Below are positions 26,454 to 35,757 of a stretch of DNA of 64,000 bases, in pieces. The DNA is from Corynebacterium accolens (GTDB lineage: Bacteria > Actinomycetota > Actinomycetes > Mycobacteriales > Mycobacteriaceae): positions 1,116,001-1,180,000 of the forward strand of contig NZ_CP046605.1 in the NCBI RefSeq assembly GCF_023520795.1, written 5' to 3'. Both the position numbers and the translations under genes were made by a program. The notes below the pieces were generated by a model that had not been told where the DNA came from, searched no databases, and saw nothing but the letters and a program-made list of their open reading frames with translations. Within the stretch, counting starts at the first letter, position 1; every line of letters starts with the position of its first letter.

Positions 26454-28266
26454 TGCCGATGCTGCTAAGGGTATGTGGTTGGAGAGTGCTCGGATTAAGG
26501 GGTTTAGGTCTTGCGAGAAAACGGAGGTGGAATTTTGTCCCGATCTTACCCTTTTGGTCGGTGAAAACAACGCGGGTAAATCTAACATCATCGATGCGCT
26601 TCGCCTAGCAACGGCTCCACTGAGTGGAAGACGAACGAGGTTCTTCGAGATTGATGACCCTTCATTCGGAGCTGGGGTCAACCCAGACATCGAGCTTGTT
26701 TATACAGAAGGGGACGAATTCCAGCAGGCATTATTCATCGGAGCTTTGGACCTACAAAGCAAGAAGATTCACCATCATGTTCGCTATTTTTCACCGACAG
26801 ATCGGTACCCGCGGGGTCGGACAGAACGCTTGGCAGGACTCGTTGCGTCACCCGATCCTGAATCGGAGGTGCGCTCGAAGATCAACCATGTGTACCTCGA
26901 GCCACTGCGTGATGCGAAGCGTGAGTTGGATTCTGCCAACGGGCGGCGCTTGGGGTCTGTCTTACGCTACTTGCTTGATGAGAAGGAGCGTGAGGAATTC
27001 CTGCAAAGTGCCCATACTGCCACCGAGCAGCTTTCCGGAAGTGGTGCAATCCAAGGGGTAAGTAAGAAGATTCAGGAACACCTTTCTTCTCTTACCGATG
27101 CTGTCCGAGGGCAACAGGTAGCGCTTGGCTTTGAGAAGCCTTCGCTCGATCATCTTGCACGAGGTTTGCGCCTCAAGATGGCGGAGAAAGGGATAGATGT
27201 AACTAATCTCGCATCGTCCGGATTGGGCTATGCCAACCTATTATTCATGTCGACAATTTTGCTTGAGCTGCAAGAGGCAAACCAATCAGAGCTCACCCTT
27301 CTCTTAGTGGAGGAGCCGGAAGCGCATTTACATCCGCAGCTCCAAGGTGTTCTGCTTGATTTCCTCCTCGAGCAAGCCGAAGAGTCCGTAAAATCGGCGA
27401 AAGAGGGACGTCCCGCAGGTCGAATTCAGGTTATCACGACGACTCATTCTCCCAACTTGGCCAGCTCGGTTGGTATCGAAAGGACTGTCGTTATTCGGTC
27501 AGCTAAACGCGATAATCTAAGGAGCTCAGTCGCGCTTGCGCTGAAGCAGATAGAATTCGCAAACGACAACGATCGTCGGAAAATCGATCAATACTTGGAC
27601 GTGACTCGGTCTGATCTCCTGTTTACTCAGAGGGTTATCCTAGTCGAGGGAATTTCTGAGGCAGTGTTGCTCCCCGCGCTTGCTAGGCACTGCGTGTTCG
27701 ATAGAAGCGACCCTGAACAGTTAAAACGGCTTCGCCGCTTCAACGCCACGCCGATCGTTAATCTTGGATCGGTTGACTTTCGCCCGTATCTGACACTGCT
27801 CTTGTATGACTTCGGCGAAGGGATGCATATCGCAGACAAGGTGGTTGTACTTACAGATGAAGACCCAACTCTTGAAGGTTCAGAGGCTAAGAGTTTTAAC
27901 AGAGCCGAGGAACTCGAGAGCATTGCTACGAAGTTGAAGGCCGAAGACATCCTAACGGTGAAGACAACAGAATATACCTTGGAAGCCACCCTTTTAACCG
28001 GTGCGAGTGAGAACGCCCAACTCCTCAGGAAAGCATTCTTACAACAGCACCCGAAGTCACATTGCAAGTGGGATGCAATCCAAGATGCGCAAGAACCAGG
28101 CAGGGAGATGTACCGCAGACTTCAATCCAAGAAGGGCGCCGATGGCTTGGATATAAGTAAGGGGCAGTTTGCTCATGACATCGCTCTCGCTATCGCTGAG
28201 CCTGGAGTGGTTTTCAAATGTCCAACTCAGCTCAAAGAAACGATCGAGGCAGCAGCTGAAGACTGA
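26443..28266 (+). CDS. gajA: Gabija protein GajA (OLD-family ATPase/TOPRIM nuclease)
   Basis: 607 residues, near the family's usual length. N-terminal ABC/SMC-like ATPase: Walker A VGENNAGKSN (about 39-48) and Walker B LLLVEEPEAHLHPQLQG (about 285-305). C-terminal TOPRIM: VILVEGISEAVLLPALA (conserved Glu, about 400) and VVVLTDEDPT (Asp-x-Asp-like, about 470). Together with the UvrD-like helicase gene 9 nt downstream, this is the Gabija anti-phage pair; in Gabija GajA is a sequence-specific DNA-nicking endonuclease. The ATG at 26443 has GGAG 8 nt upstream. GC content and codon use are visibly lower than in the flanking core genes, a sign of transfer. Confidence 0.85.
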   Translation: MLTDADAAKGMWLESARIKGFRSCEKTEVEFCPDLTLLVGENNAGKSNIIDALRLATAPLSGRRTRFFEIDDPSFGAGVNPDIELVYTEGDEFQQALFIGALDLQSKKIHHHVRYFSPTDRYPRGRTERLAGLVASPDPESEVRSKINHVYLEPLRDAKRELDSANGRRLGSVLRYLLDEKEREEFLQSAHTATEQLSGSGAIQGVSKKIQEHLSSLTDAVRGQQVALGFEKPSLDHLARGLRLKMAEKGIDVTNLASSGLGYANLLFMSTILLELQEANQSELTLLLVEEPEAHLHPQLQGVLLDFLLEQAEESVKSAKEGRPAGRIQVITTTHSPNLASSVGIERTVVIRSAKRDNLRSSVALALKQIEFANDNDRRKIDQYLDVTRSDLLFTQRVILVEGISEAVLLPALARHCVFDRSDPEQLKRLRRFNATPIVNLGSVDFRPYLTLLLYDFGEGMHIADKVVVLTDEDPTLEGSEAKSFNRAEELESIATKLKAEDILTVKTTEYTLEATLLTGASENAQLLRKAFLQQHPKSHCKWDAIQDAQEPGREMYRRLQSKKGADGLDISKGQFAHDIALAIAEPGVVFKCPTQLKETIEAAAED

Positions 28267-28275
28267 GGATGAAGT

Positions 28276-29957
28276 ATGAGTCTCGAGTTCACATCGTCGC
28301 AAAAGTCGTTAATCGAGTCGGAGTCTGGCGGCTTCTTTGAGGCATGTCCGGGTGCAGGTAAGACGCAAACCATCGTTGAACGGTTTGCAAGGCGTGCTGA
28401 CTCGGAAGACTCGCGGTGCGGTACCGCCTTGGTTACCTTTACTAACGCCGCTGCCGAGGAAGTACAGAGGAGATGCGCCCACAAACCCAAACTACTTCAA
28501 GCACCGAACTTCGTTGGTACTATCGATAGTTTTATCAATAGGTTTTTGTTACGCCATTCTACAAAGCGGAATACGGCAAAGCTCCTAAGTTTTGGGATTC
28601 TTGGAGCAGTTTTGACTCGGCTGATGTGGTGATAAAAGGCCGGTGTCCAGTGCCTTTAGATCACTTTCAATTCGACAATGATCGGGCAAAGCTGCGGAAA
28701 AGACACATTCAAGGCTATTCACAGTCTCAAATTTGCGAGTTGGAGTCGCAGGCGTATACCAAATGGACGCAATTTGTTAGGTCAGGGCACCTCGATGCGG
28801 ACACAGCGAGACTCTTGGCGAGAACAGAGATTGAAGAAAACAAGTACGGAATAGTAGAGCTACTAGCTAAACGATTTGAGGAGGTTATTGTCGACGAAGT
28901 TCAAGACTGCAACTCCGTCGATCTTCTGGTACTAAAGTCTCTGAGAGATGCGGGAATTCGTCTTATTTCTGTCGGAGACCTAGACCAGTCCATCTACGAG
29001 TTTAGAGGTACCTCGGCGCCAGAAGTTAGCAATTTCTTGCAGTCGACGGATCCTCAGCCCCGTATCGATACAAATTTTCGTAGCTCCCCGGCTATTTGCA
29101 AAGTCGTGAATAGTTTACGTGCGGGGTCGACCCGCGACACTTCAGGGGGAGAGGTCTCGACCTACGATGCTCCCGTTCATCTCATCGGTTACCAACATCT
29201 CTCGGAGATCGGACCATTGGTCGAGCGAGTGATTGATCAATACCCGGAATTGGAGAAACCGGTATTTCTGGCGCACAGCACAAATAATGCAGCCCTCGCT
29301 GCTGGTGGTCGTAGCAAAGGTAAGTCGTCAAAAAATAAAATTGTAGCGCTAGCGAAGGCATCCAGTCTGCTCTTGGACTCTTCTTCGACTTCGGCGAAAA
29401 GGACTAAAGCGCTCCGAGAAACCGGAATTTTGCTGCAGCGGCTGAATCCCGACAAGCAGCTGTCTACAGCTGAGGAAGAGGATTATCTTGAGAATCTCAG
29501 GCTGAGCAAGAGTTCGTACCATGAACTGTGTTTGAGGCTCGTTGTGACAGTAGGAAATCCTTCAGAGCAGTCCAGCAGCACGTACAGAAAGAAACTTATC
29601 CAGGCTGCAGAAGGAGTCGGGATTTCGCTCGATCGTGGCCGTATGAAGACACCAAAGGCCGATGTCTGGCCCTGGGTTGGTACACCGGCAGCCAAGCATC
29701 AATATGAGCATTCAACAGTTCACGGTTTCAAAGGGTTGGAGGCAAACTCAGTCGTCCTAGTCATTCCACACGACAGCCGGACGAGAGACACCATTCGTGA
29801 CTGGAAAGAAGGAAAAGGCTCTGAAGCGAGAAGAGTCCTTTATGTAGGCGCATCGAGGGCTAAACGATTACTCATTCTTGCCGTGCACAAGAAACACAGA
29901 GAAGACGTGAAGCAAATCCTAGAGAGAGATGACGTTCCTCTTGCGGTGTCTGGGTAG
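28276..29957 (+). pseudogene. gajB: Gabija protein GajB (UvrD-like helicase), interrupted by one frameshift
   Basis: Two overlapping frames together give a complete superfamily 1A helicase of about 560 residues. Frame 1 (from ATG 28276) has Walker A EACPGAGKTQT, motif Ia VTFTNAAAEEV and GTIDSFINRF. After a T5 run at 28543-28547 the protein continues in another frame as TPFYKAEYGKAPKFWDSW, with motif II VDEVQD, motif III GDLDQSIYEFRG, motif IV DTNFRSS, motif V STVHGFKGLEA and motif VI LYVGASRAKR. One missing T explains the break. The start has GAGGATGA upstream and follows gajA by 9 nt. Sequencing error, true inactivation or slippage cannot be told apart here. Confidence 0.82.
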
Positions 29958-29974
29958 TTTGCCGCCCATTTGCG

Positions 29975-30200
29975 TGAAGTGCCCCTAGTTTTGTTCCTAG
30001 GCATTTGCCTTGATTTCTATTATTACTTGCGGCGGGTTCTGCTTCCAAAAATCGGTCTCCACTTCGACCGGGGTGGTTGCGTCCACTGGTGTGGTGTATC
30101 TGTAACCCGTGGTAAGCCTCGTGCCGGCTCCGATGGTTGTAGATGACTCCCTTTGAACGGCCACGTTGCGGAAGCACGGTGGGCGAGGAAGGGGCATCGG
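29975..30200 (-). pseudogene. Remnant of an IS transposase 3' end
   Basis: The minus strand encodes YNHRSRHEAYHGL in one frame and YTTPVEVETDFW-like residues (TTPVEVETDFWKQNPPQVII) ending at a TAG in another. This resembles the conserved C-terminus of IS3-type OrfB split by a frameshift. The stop is followed within 20 nt by CTAGGGGCACTTCA, a plausible IS tip that also occurs inverted at 26180. The rest of the gap, to 30315, holds nothing else I can support. Confidence 0.4.
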
Positions 30201-30315
30201 AAAGCGTCTGCTTTAGCCGCAGCCCGCCCTTCGCGCTCACCGACTCAGCGAGAACTGGAGCGGGGGTGCGCCACCGTGAGCGCAAAGGGAGGGGCATGGG
30301 CTCCACACCACTGCA

Positions 30316-30356
30316 AAAAGAACGCCCAGCGAGCCTCTCAGGCTGCACTGGGCGTT
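30316..30356 (-). terminator. Terminator after the YhgE/Pip gene pair
   Basis: On the minus strand the stem AACGCCCAG/CTGGGCGTT with an internal second stem (GCCTCTC...GAGGC-like) is followed by CTTTTTG. It lies just after the stop of the 30372 gene. Confidence 0.8.
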
Positions 30357-30371
30357 GTTTGAAGGTGGAAG

Positions 30372-32561
30372 CTAGGCCATGACCTTCGTCTTCTTAATCG
30401 CCTTCTGGAGGCGCTTGTGATAGTTATCCATGGCGGGGCGCAAGAACAGGCCGAGGATGAGCGCTGGGATGGCGAAGAGGAGGAGCATGCCGAGCTCGCG
30501 GAGGATATCGGCCTCGTAAATGCCGGCGATGGCGCTGCGGAATGCGTCGATGCCGTAGGTGGCCGGCAGCCACGGGCTGACATTTTGGAACCACTCTGGA
30601 AGCAGCGGCAGGGGATAGGCGCCGCCGGAACCGGAGACTTGGATAACCAAGAGCAGCACCGCGAGGGCCTTGCCCGCGCTATCGAATGTGATAACCAGTG
30701 AATAGATTATCAACATAAACACCAGTGTGATTATCCACGAGGCAAAGAGCATCATGAATGGGTGCTCGGGCTCGATCTCCACGAAGAAAATAAGGCTGAG
30801 GACCACGAGGGTAGATTGGGCGATGCCGATGAGCCCGAAGGTGATGAAGCGGCCCAAGAAGACTTGGTTCCTGGTGAAGTGATCCTTCTTGTCGAGGTTT
30901 TCGTTCTTCTTCAAGTACTTGCGCTCGGCGTTGGTGTGTACCAGCACGCAGGCGAGCAGGGCGCCGACCCACAGCGAGAGCGTGAGGTAGAACGGCGTCA
31001 TACCAACACCGAAGGCGGCAACCTCGTAGATGGGCTGGCGGTCCACATTGACCGGTGAGGCGATGCGGGAGGCCAGTAGCTCTGGATCATCGCCGATGAG
31101 ATCGGCGAGCTGGCTGAGATCGCCGCCGTCGCGGATCTCATCGATCTTTTGGCTGAGCTCACCAAAGCGGGCCGCCTGCTGCTGCAGGGTGCCGGATAGG
31201 CCGGCGGTCAGATCGCGTGCCCGCACGAGGGCATCGTTGTCATTGGAGATGGTATTGCGGACGCCCGCGATATCGCGCTTGACCGCATCGATATCGTTGG
31301 CCACCGTGCCCACGCTATCGCCCAAGGCTGCTAACTGCGGCTTGAGGTTGGAGTTATAGGAGTTGCGGGCGTTTTGTACGGCCTGCTTGGCGCTGGCAAT
31401 CGCAGCTTGGGTTTGTTGCTTGGACTCTTGGGACTTTCCGCCGTTGTCGATGTTATTGGCCGTAGAGGTCAAGGAATCGTGCAGCGCATTGCTTTGGGCG
31501 ATGCTGGCATCGAGTTGCCCCATGACGGCCTTATATCCCGCTGCCACAGGGGCGGGAAGATTGACCTTATCGGCTTCTTTTTGGATGCTGTCCTTCACAC
31601 CTTGGAAAGCAGCGGTTTGCTGTCCCACGCGGTCCGCGGCAGTGCGGAAGGTCTGAGCGGTCTGCGCGGAGGTGGCGCTGGCGTTGTTGAGCAATTCCTC
31701 AATCTGCGAGGATAGGGCCTCGTAGCTCTGCGTGGTCGCGGCAAGGGACGCGTCCAAAGAACCAGTGGACTCATCCAGCGTGGATTTGAGGATGTCGATG
31801 GGGGACTCGCCGTTGTCATTCGTGGTGCTGGACGCCTGGTTTCCCGCCTCATTCAGGATGTTATTGGCAGCTCGGGTCAGTGGAATGGTGGAATCAACCA
31901 GATTACTTAGCGCCATGACCGTGCCTGAGGCCGCATCGAGGCGCGATTGCACCGTGTTGACGCGGTGGTGCACGTTATTGAGCGCAGCTTGGGTTTCACC
32001 CTCATCCAAGTACTGGTCCAATGAGGAAATGACACCAAGGCCCACATTGGACACGACGCGGGTGAAGGACTCGTCGATCTTTTCGATCACACCAGTAGCG
32101 CTGCGCTGGGTAATCGTGGTCGACAGCGCATTCTTCTTCTCATTGGTATAGAGATTCAGCTTGCTCGGCTCAGTGCCTTCCACATAGAAGGTAAGAAGGT
32201 TGGCGCTGAAATCCTTGGGCAAGACGATGCCGGCGTAGTACTCGCCGGACTTGGTGCCCTCAATGGCATCATCGCTATTGGTAAGGACCCAGTTGATCTC
32301 GTCGTTGCGGCTGAGCTGGGATAAAACCTCATCGCCTAGGTTGAGCTTGAGCGAAGCTAAGTCGCTTTGGTGGCCCTCGTCCTCACTGGCGACGGCGATT
32401 TTGAGCTGTTTGGTATTGGCAAACGGGTCCCAGCTGGCGAGCACGTTAAAGGTGGTAAAAAGCAGCGGGATAATGGCGAGGCCGAAAATGATGACGGCGG
32501 TCATTACGTTGCCACGGATGGCCTTGAGGTCATCGCGGAGAATGGTCAGGATGTTGTTCAT
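30372..32561 (-). CDS. YhgE/Pip family membrane protein
   Basis: 729 residues. One N-terminal transmembrane helix (VMTAVIIFGLAIIPLLFTTFNVL) is followed by the conserved ASWDPFANTKQLKIAVASEDEG, a large extracytoplasmic helical/coiled-coil region (about 120-480) and a C-terminal block of about 5-6 helices of ABC-2 permease type (from FGVGMTPFYLTLSLWVGALLA). The family includes the phage-infection protein Pip and EsaA-like proteins; the substrate is not known. The ATG overlaps the upstream gene's stop by 4 nt, so the pair is co-expressed and may form a heteromer. Confidence 0.88.
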   Translation of the reverse strand: MNNILTILRDDLKAIRGNVMTAVIIFGLAIIPLLFTTFNVLASWDPFANTKQLKIAVASEDEGHQSDLASLKLNLGDEVLSQLSRNDEINWVLTNSDDAIEGTKSGEYYAGIVLPKDFSANLLTFYVEGTEPSKLNLYTNEKKNALSTTITQRSATGVIEKIDESFTRVVSNVGLGVISSLDQYLDEGETQAALNNVHHRVNTVQSRLDAASGTVMALSNLVDSTIPLTRAANNILNEAGNQASSTTNDNGESPIDILKSTLDESTGSLDASLAATTQSYEALSSQIEELLNNASATSAQTAQTFRTAADRVGQQTAAFQGVKDSIQKEADKVNLPAPVAAGYKAVMGQLDASIAQSNALHDSLTSTANNIDNGGKSQESKQQTQAAIASAKQAVQNARNSYNSNLKPQLAALGDSVGTVANDIDAVKRDIAGVRNTISNDNDALVRARDLTAGLSGTLQQQAARFGELSQKIDEIRDGGDLSQLADLIGDDPELLASRIASPVNVDRQPIYEVAAFGVGMTPFYLTLSLWVGALLACVLVHTNAERKYLKKNENLDKKDHFTRNQVFLGRFITFGLIGIAQSTLVVLSLIFFVEIEPEHPFMMLFASWIITLVFMLIIYSLVITFDSAGKALAVLLLVIQVSGSGGAYPLPLLPEWFQNVSPWLPATYGIDAFRSAIAGIYEADILRELGMLLLFAIPALILGLFLRPAMDNYHKRLQKAIKKTKVMA

Positions 32562-35230
32562 GACTTATCTCCCTTTCCGGATTCTTCGCCGCCGTCGGCG
32601 GGCTTATCTGTAGTATCGCCCTGCGATTGTGGGGTAGAAGATATTTCGGCGTGTTTATCCGATTGCACATCTTCTAACCGATACTGGTTGGGGTTTCGGC
32701 GTTGATGCTGAAGGTGCTGCTGGATTTCCTCATCGCTGAGGTCTGCCAGGCGGTTATCGTGCGCGATGCTTTGCTTCACGTATTCCAGCGAACAAATGGT
32801 CGCGACCGCAATCAGCGCGACGAGGCACGCGATGCCGAAGAAGATCGCCTTTTGGTCCTGCATGAACCGCGAGCAAATCACGAGTGCGAGCACTAAGGCC
32901 AACCCGATGGCGATGGTCAGCTTCATCAGCTGAGAATAGTTCTTCCTGGCCGTCATCCACTTGGTATCCAAGCTCTTTTGGTATCCCTCGCGGTCCGCGG
33001 AGGCATACAACAGATCGGTGAAGCGGTAGCGGCTGCCGATGAGGTGGACCTGCTCATTGATGACGAGCCCGCCCTTGGCCAGCTCGTTATTGACCAGCAT
33101 GGTGACGTTGGACAACCCGCGCCTTAAGAAGGTGCCCATGAGGTAGGCGATAGCCGCCATACCGGTCAGCGCGGCGATATCGCGGATGTAATGGGTGCCG
33201 TAGAACCCACCCACGGTCTCGCGCATGGCGTCGATGCCGTAGGTAAAGGGCAAGAAGGGGTGGACGGCGCGGAAGAAGTCCGGCGTCATCTCGATGGGAT
33301 ACAGGCCCGATGCGCCGGGAATTTGGATGAAGGCGAGGACCACCGCGATACCGCGGCCCACGTGGCCAAATGTCGAGACCAAGCCATAGGTAATGCTGAG
33401 GTAGCACAGGCTGATGAATACGGAGGTAAGGACATAGGCGGTGGCGCTGACGTGCTCCACGCCAATGACCAAGTTACCGATGGACACGATTAGTGCCTGG
33501 GCAATGGCGAAAAAGCCGAGGAGCAAGAAGCGCGCGAAATACGCCTTATTGATGGTCAGATCCCGGCGGCCCTGTGGGTCAACCTCGGCGCGGAAAATGA
33601 TCAGGAGCATGAAGGCACCGATCCACAGCGTGAGGTTGATAAACAGCGAGGACATGCCGGAGCCGTAGTGGGTAACGGGGAAGACCGCGTGGCTTTCCAT
33701 CTCTGCGGGCGAGGAGAGGAAGGAAGATACGTGGTCCGTATCAAGGCCATTGACGGACTTCAGCACGGTGTTATTAGTGGCCGTGTTGCTCAAGGCAATG
33801 ACATCGGTCCGCGCGGAACGCAGGCCTTCCTCGACGCGATCCAGGTCGACCGAGAAGCGCTTTACCACTTCTTGGGCGTGGGTCAGCTGCTCGTCGACGC
33901 CCCCGAGAAGCCCGTCCGTTTGCCCAACCAGCGCCTTCTGGCTGTTAAGCGAGGCGGATAGGCGTCCGGCGGTAGCGGAGACATTAGAAAGCGCGGAATT
34001 GAGCTTAGGCAGGCCGTTGGCCACGTTATCGCGGAGTCCATGGGAATCATCGCGCGCTTGGGCGGCCATGGAATTGAGCAATTCTGAGGTCTTATTCAGC
34101 GAATCCAGGGTGGCATTGGTATCGCTATTGAGGGAATCAAGCTCACCTAGCACCGCGCGGTTTTGGTTATTGCGGTCGCGCAGCTCAGAGACCGACTGGT
34201 TGATCTGCTGGGATACCTCTGGGGGAAGGGCCGGCAGGGCAGTGACACCGGCCAATTGGTCGATGGCCTTATCGGCTTGACCGAGAATGCCCTGTGCGCC
34301 GTCGGTGGCGGCGTCGACGCGGTTAAGGGCGCCGTTTAACTTCCCTGTGACAGAACCGATATTGGCATTGGCGTTCGCGGTGCCATCGGCAAGCGCAGTC
34401 GTGCCTTGGATATAAGCGGCGGTGGCATCGTCAGCGAAGGAGGTTACTTCCTTTTGCACCTCGTCGGTCAAGGCGGTGACCTGGTTTAAGGCCTGCTGCG
34501 CGTCATCGATCGTGGTCTGCACGGAGCCTAGGGACTTGCGCGCCTGCGCGATGGTGGGGCGGGCATCGTCGATAGTGGCCGTGACATCCGTGAGGGAATT
34601 GCGGGAATTGGCCACGGTATCGGCGGTCTCTGAGAAGGAATTCGCGGTATTGCCCGCGGTGCTATTGATCTTATCGCTGAGATCGCCGCCGGAATTCCTC
34701 AACTCGGTGGCTACAGATTTCGCGACATTTTCATTAAACGTGGCGCTAATCGTGGTTTCGAGAGTAGAAGAACCGGAGTCAGTGACTTTGGGGGCAATGG
34801 CATTGATCTTCTCATTGACCTGATACTCCAAGGTGGGTTGAGAGTACGTGCCCTCGAAGAGGCTGACAAAGTCAGAAGAAAAATCCTCCGGGACGATGAT
34901 GGAGGCAAAAACATCGCCGGATTTCACCGCGTGCTCGGCTTCGCCGCGGTCCATAAACTGCCAGCCGAGTTTGTCGTTGTTGTGCAGCTTTTCCATCATC
35001 TGCCCGCCGACGTCAATATCGCCGGTGAGATCTGACGAGGCACCCTTGTCCTCATTCACCACGGCTACCTTGAGGTGTTCGGTATTGCCATAGGGATCCC
35101 AAAAACCGGAGACGTTGACCCAAGAGTATAAGGCAGGGGTAATCATCAAACCGATGAGAATCACCCAGACTTGCGGCGTCCGCCACAGGCGGACGAAGTC
35201 TTGGAGAAAAAGCTTCCAACTAGTAATCAC
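32558..35230 (-). CDS. YhgE/Pip family membrane protein with extra C-terminal domain
   Basis: 890 residues, GTG start. Same plan as its downstream partner: N-terminal helix (VWVILIGLMITPALYSWVNV) with FWDPYGNTEHLKVAVVNEDKG, a long helical ectodomain (about 130-520) and a C-terminal helix block. An additional about 170-residue tail carries two more helices (LTIAIGLALVLALVI and IFFGIACLVALIAVATI) and a polar Ser/Asp/Lys-rich end. The tail is not seen in the partner. It is the first gene of a two-gene operon behind two short palindromes. Confidence 0.88.
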   Translation of the reverse strand: MITSWKLFLQDFVRLWRTPQVWVILIGLMITPALYSWVNVSGFWDPYGNTEHLKVAVVNEDKGASSDLTGDIDVGGQMMEKLHNNDKLGWQFMDRGEAEHAVKSGDVFASIIVPEDFSSDFVSLFEGTYSQPTLEYQVNEKINAIAPKVTDSGSSTLETTISATFNENVAKSVATELRNSGGDLSDKINSTAGNTANSFSETADTVANSRNSLTDVTATIDDARPTIAQARKSLGSVQTTIDDAQQALNQVTALTDEVQKEVTSFADDATAAYIQGTTALADGTANANANIGSVTGKLNGALNRVDAATDGAQGILGQADKAIDQLAGVTALPALPPEVSQQINQSVSELRDRNNQNRAVLGELDSLNSDTNATLDSLNKTSELLNSMAAQARDDSHGLRDNVANGLPKLNSALSNVSATAGRLSASLNSQKALVGQTDGLLGGVDEQLTHAQEVVKRFSVDLDRVEEGLRSARTDVIALSNTATNNTVLKSVNGLDTDHVSSFLSSPAEMESHAVFPVTHYGSGMSSLFINLTLWIGAFMLLIIFRAEVDPQGRRDLTINKAYFARFLLLGFFAIAQALIVSIGNLVIGVEHVSATAYVLTSVFISLCYLSITYGLVSTFGHVGRGIAVVLAFIQIPGASGLYPIEMTPDFFRAVHPFLPFTYGIDAMRETVGGFYGTHYIRDIAALTGMAAIAYLMGTFLRRGLSNVTMLVNNELAKGGLVINEQVHLIGSRYRFTDLLYASADREGYQKSLDTKWMTARKNYSQLMKLTIAIGLALVLALVICSRFMQDQKAIFFGIACLVALIAVATICSLEYVKQSIAHDNRLADLSDEEIQQHLQHQRRNPNQYRLEDVQSDKHAEISSTPQSQGDTTDKPADGGEESGKGDKS

Positions 35231-35244
35231 TCGAAAGACCGTAG

Positions 35245-35272
35245 CACCGAAACGGTGTTAACTAATAGTCAA
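35245..35272. promoter_or_regulatory. Paired palindromes upstream of the YhgE/Pip operon
   Basis: CACCG-AAA-CGGTG (35245-35257) is a perfect inverted repeat. TTAACTA-A-TAGTCAA (35258-35272) directly abuts it and has one mismatch. They lie 15-42 bp before the start codon, within a probable promoter (TTGACT on the minus strand overlaps the second). They look like operators for a dimeric repressor; no regulator gene is adjacent. Confidence 0.45.
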
Positions 35273-35386
35273 GCAGGCAGATTCCGCGAAATTGATAGCT
35301 TGGTTACCTCTCAGTCACCGTGCTTTGCGCATCAATGCGGCTAGGGTTAATAAAAGGTTAATTCACGCTGGGCTAATGCGTAGAAA

Positions 35387-35433
35387 AGCGCCGCGATAAT
35401 CCATGCATCGAAGCGGTGGATTATCGCGGCGCT
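35387..35433 (-). terminator. Terminator after the histidine-rich gene
   Basis: A 17-bp perfect stem (AGCGCCGCGATAATCCA with its complement, 13-nt loop) is followed on the minus strand by TTTTC. The AT-rich stretch 35273-35386 between this and the YhgE promoter holds no gene. Confidence 0.85.
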
Positions 35434-35463
35434 CGGGCGCTGCGGGGCGCTTGGCGGCGAGGC

Positions 35464-35757
35464 TTAGTGCTCGTCGTAGTGATCGCCGTGAGCGGCGTGG
35501 CGGTGGCCGTCGTGGATGTAGTCAACGTGGTCGCCGTGGGGGACGGCAACGTGGCCGCAGCCTTCGCCGTGGGTGTGCTCGCTGTGTGGCTCAGCCTCGA
35601 CGTGCTCAGTGGTCTCGCACTCGTCCCAGTGGCCTTTGTGCTCGCGGTGGATGTGGCCATCGTGCACGAAGTCGGTGTGATCCTCGTGTGGGAAGGCAAC
35701 GTGGCCGCAGCCTTCACCGTGAGTGTGCTCGTGTTCAGTGTGGGTAGCGTGAGTCAT
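35464..35757 (-). CDS. Histidine-rich protein with two tandem metal-binding-type repeats
   Basis: 97 residues, about one quarter histidine. Two copies of a roughly 38-residue unit are seen: EHTHGEGCGHVAFPHEDHTD followed by FVHDGHIHREHKGHW, and again EHTHGEGCGHVAVPHGDHVD followed by YIHDGHRHAAHGDHY. There is no signal peptide or membrane helix, so it is cytosolic. The His/Cys/Asp pattern suggests zinc (or nickel) buffering. The start ATG 35757 is preferred over 35763 because AAAGGA is then 9 nt away. It is a monocistronic gene with its own terminator, and the AT-rich upstream region (35800-35885) may hold a metal-regulated promoter. The function is inferred from composition only. Confidence 0.75.
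   Translation of the reverse strand: MTHATHTEHEHTHGEGCGHVAFPHEDHTDFVHDGHIHREHKGHWDECETTEHVEAEPHSEHTHGEGCGHVAVPHGDHVDYIHDGHRHAAHGDHYDEH

Noticed and set aside
28530-28560. Programmed -1 frameshift as the explanation of the gajB break
   Set aside because: The site GTTTTTG is not a canonical X-XXY-YYZ slippery heptamer and no clear downstream stimulatory hairpin is seen. Deletion or sequencing error is simpler, though slippage is not excluded.
30120-30382. Short plus-strand frames between gajB and the YhgE gene
   Set aside because: They overlap the minus-strand terminator, have no ribosome site and show no recognisable protein features.
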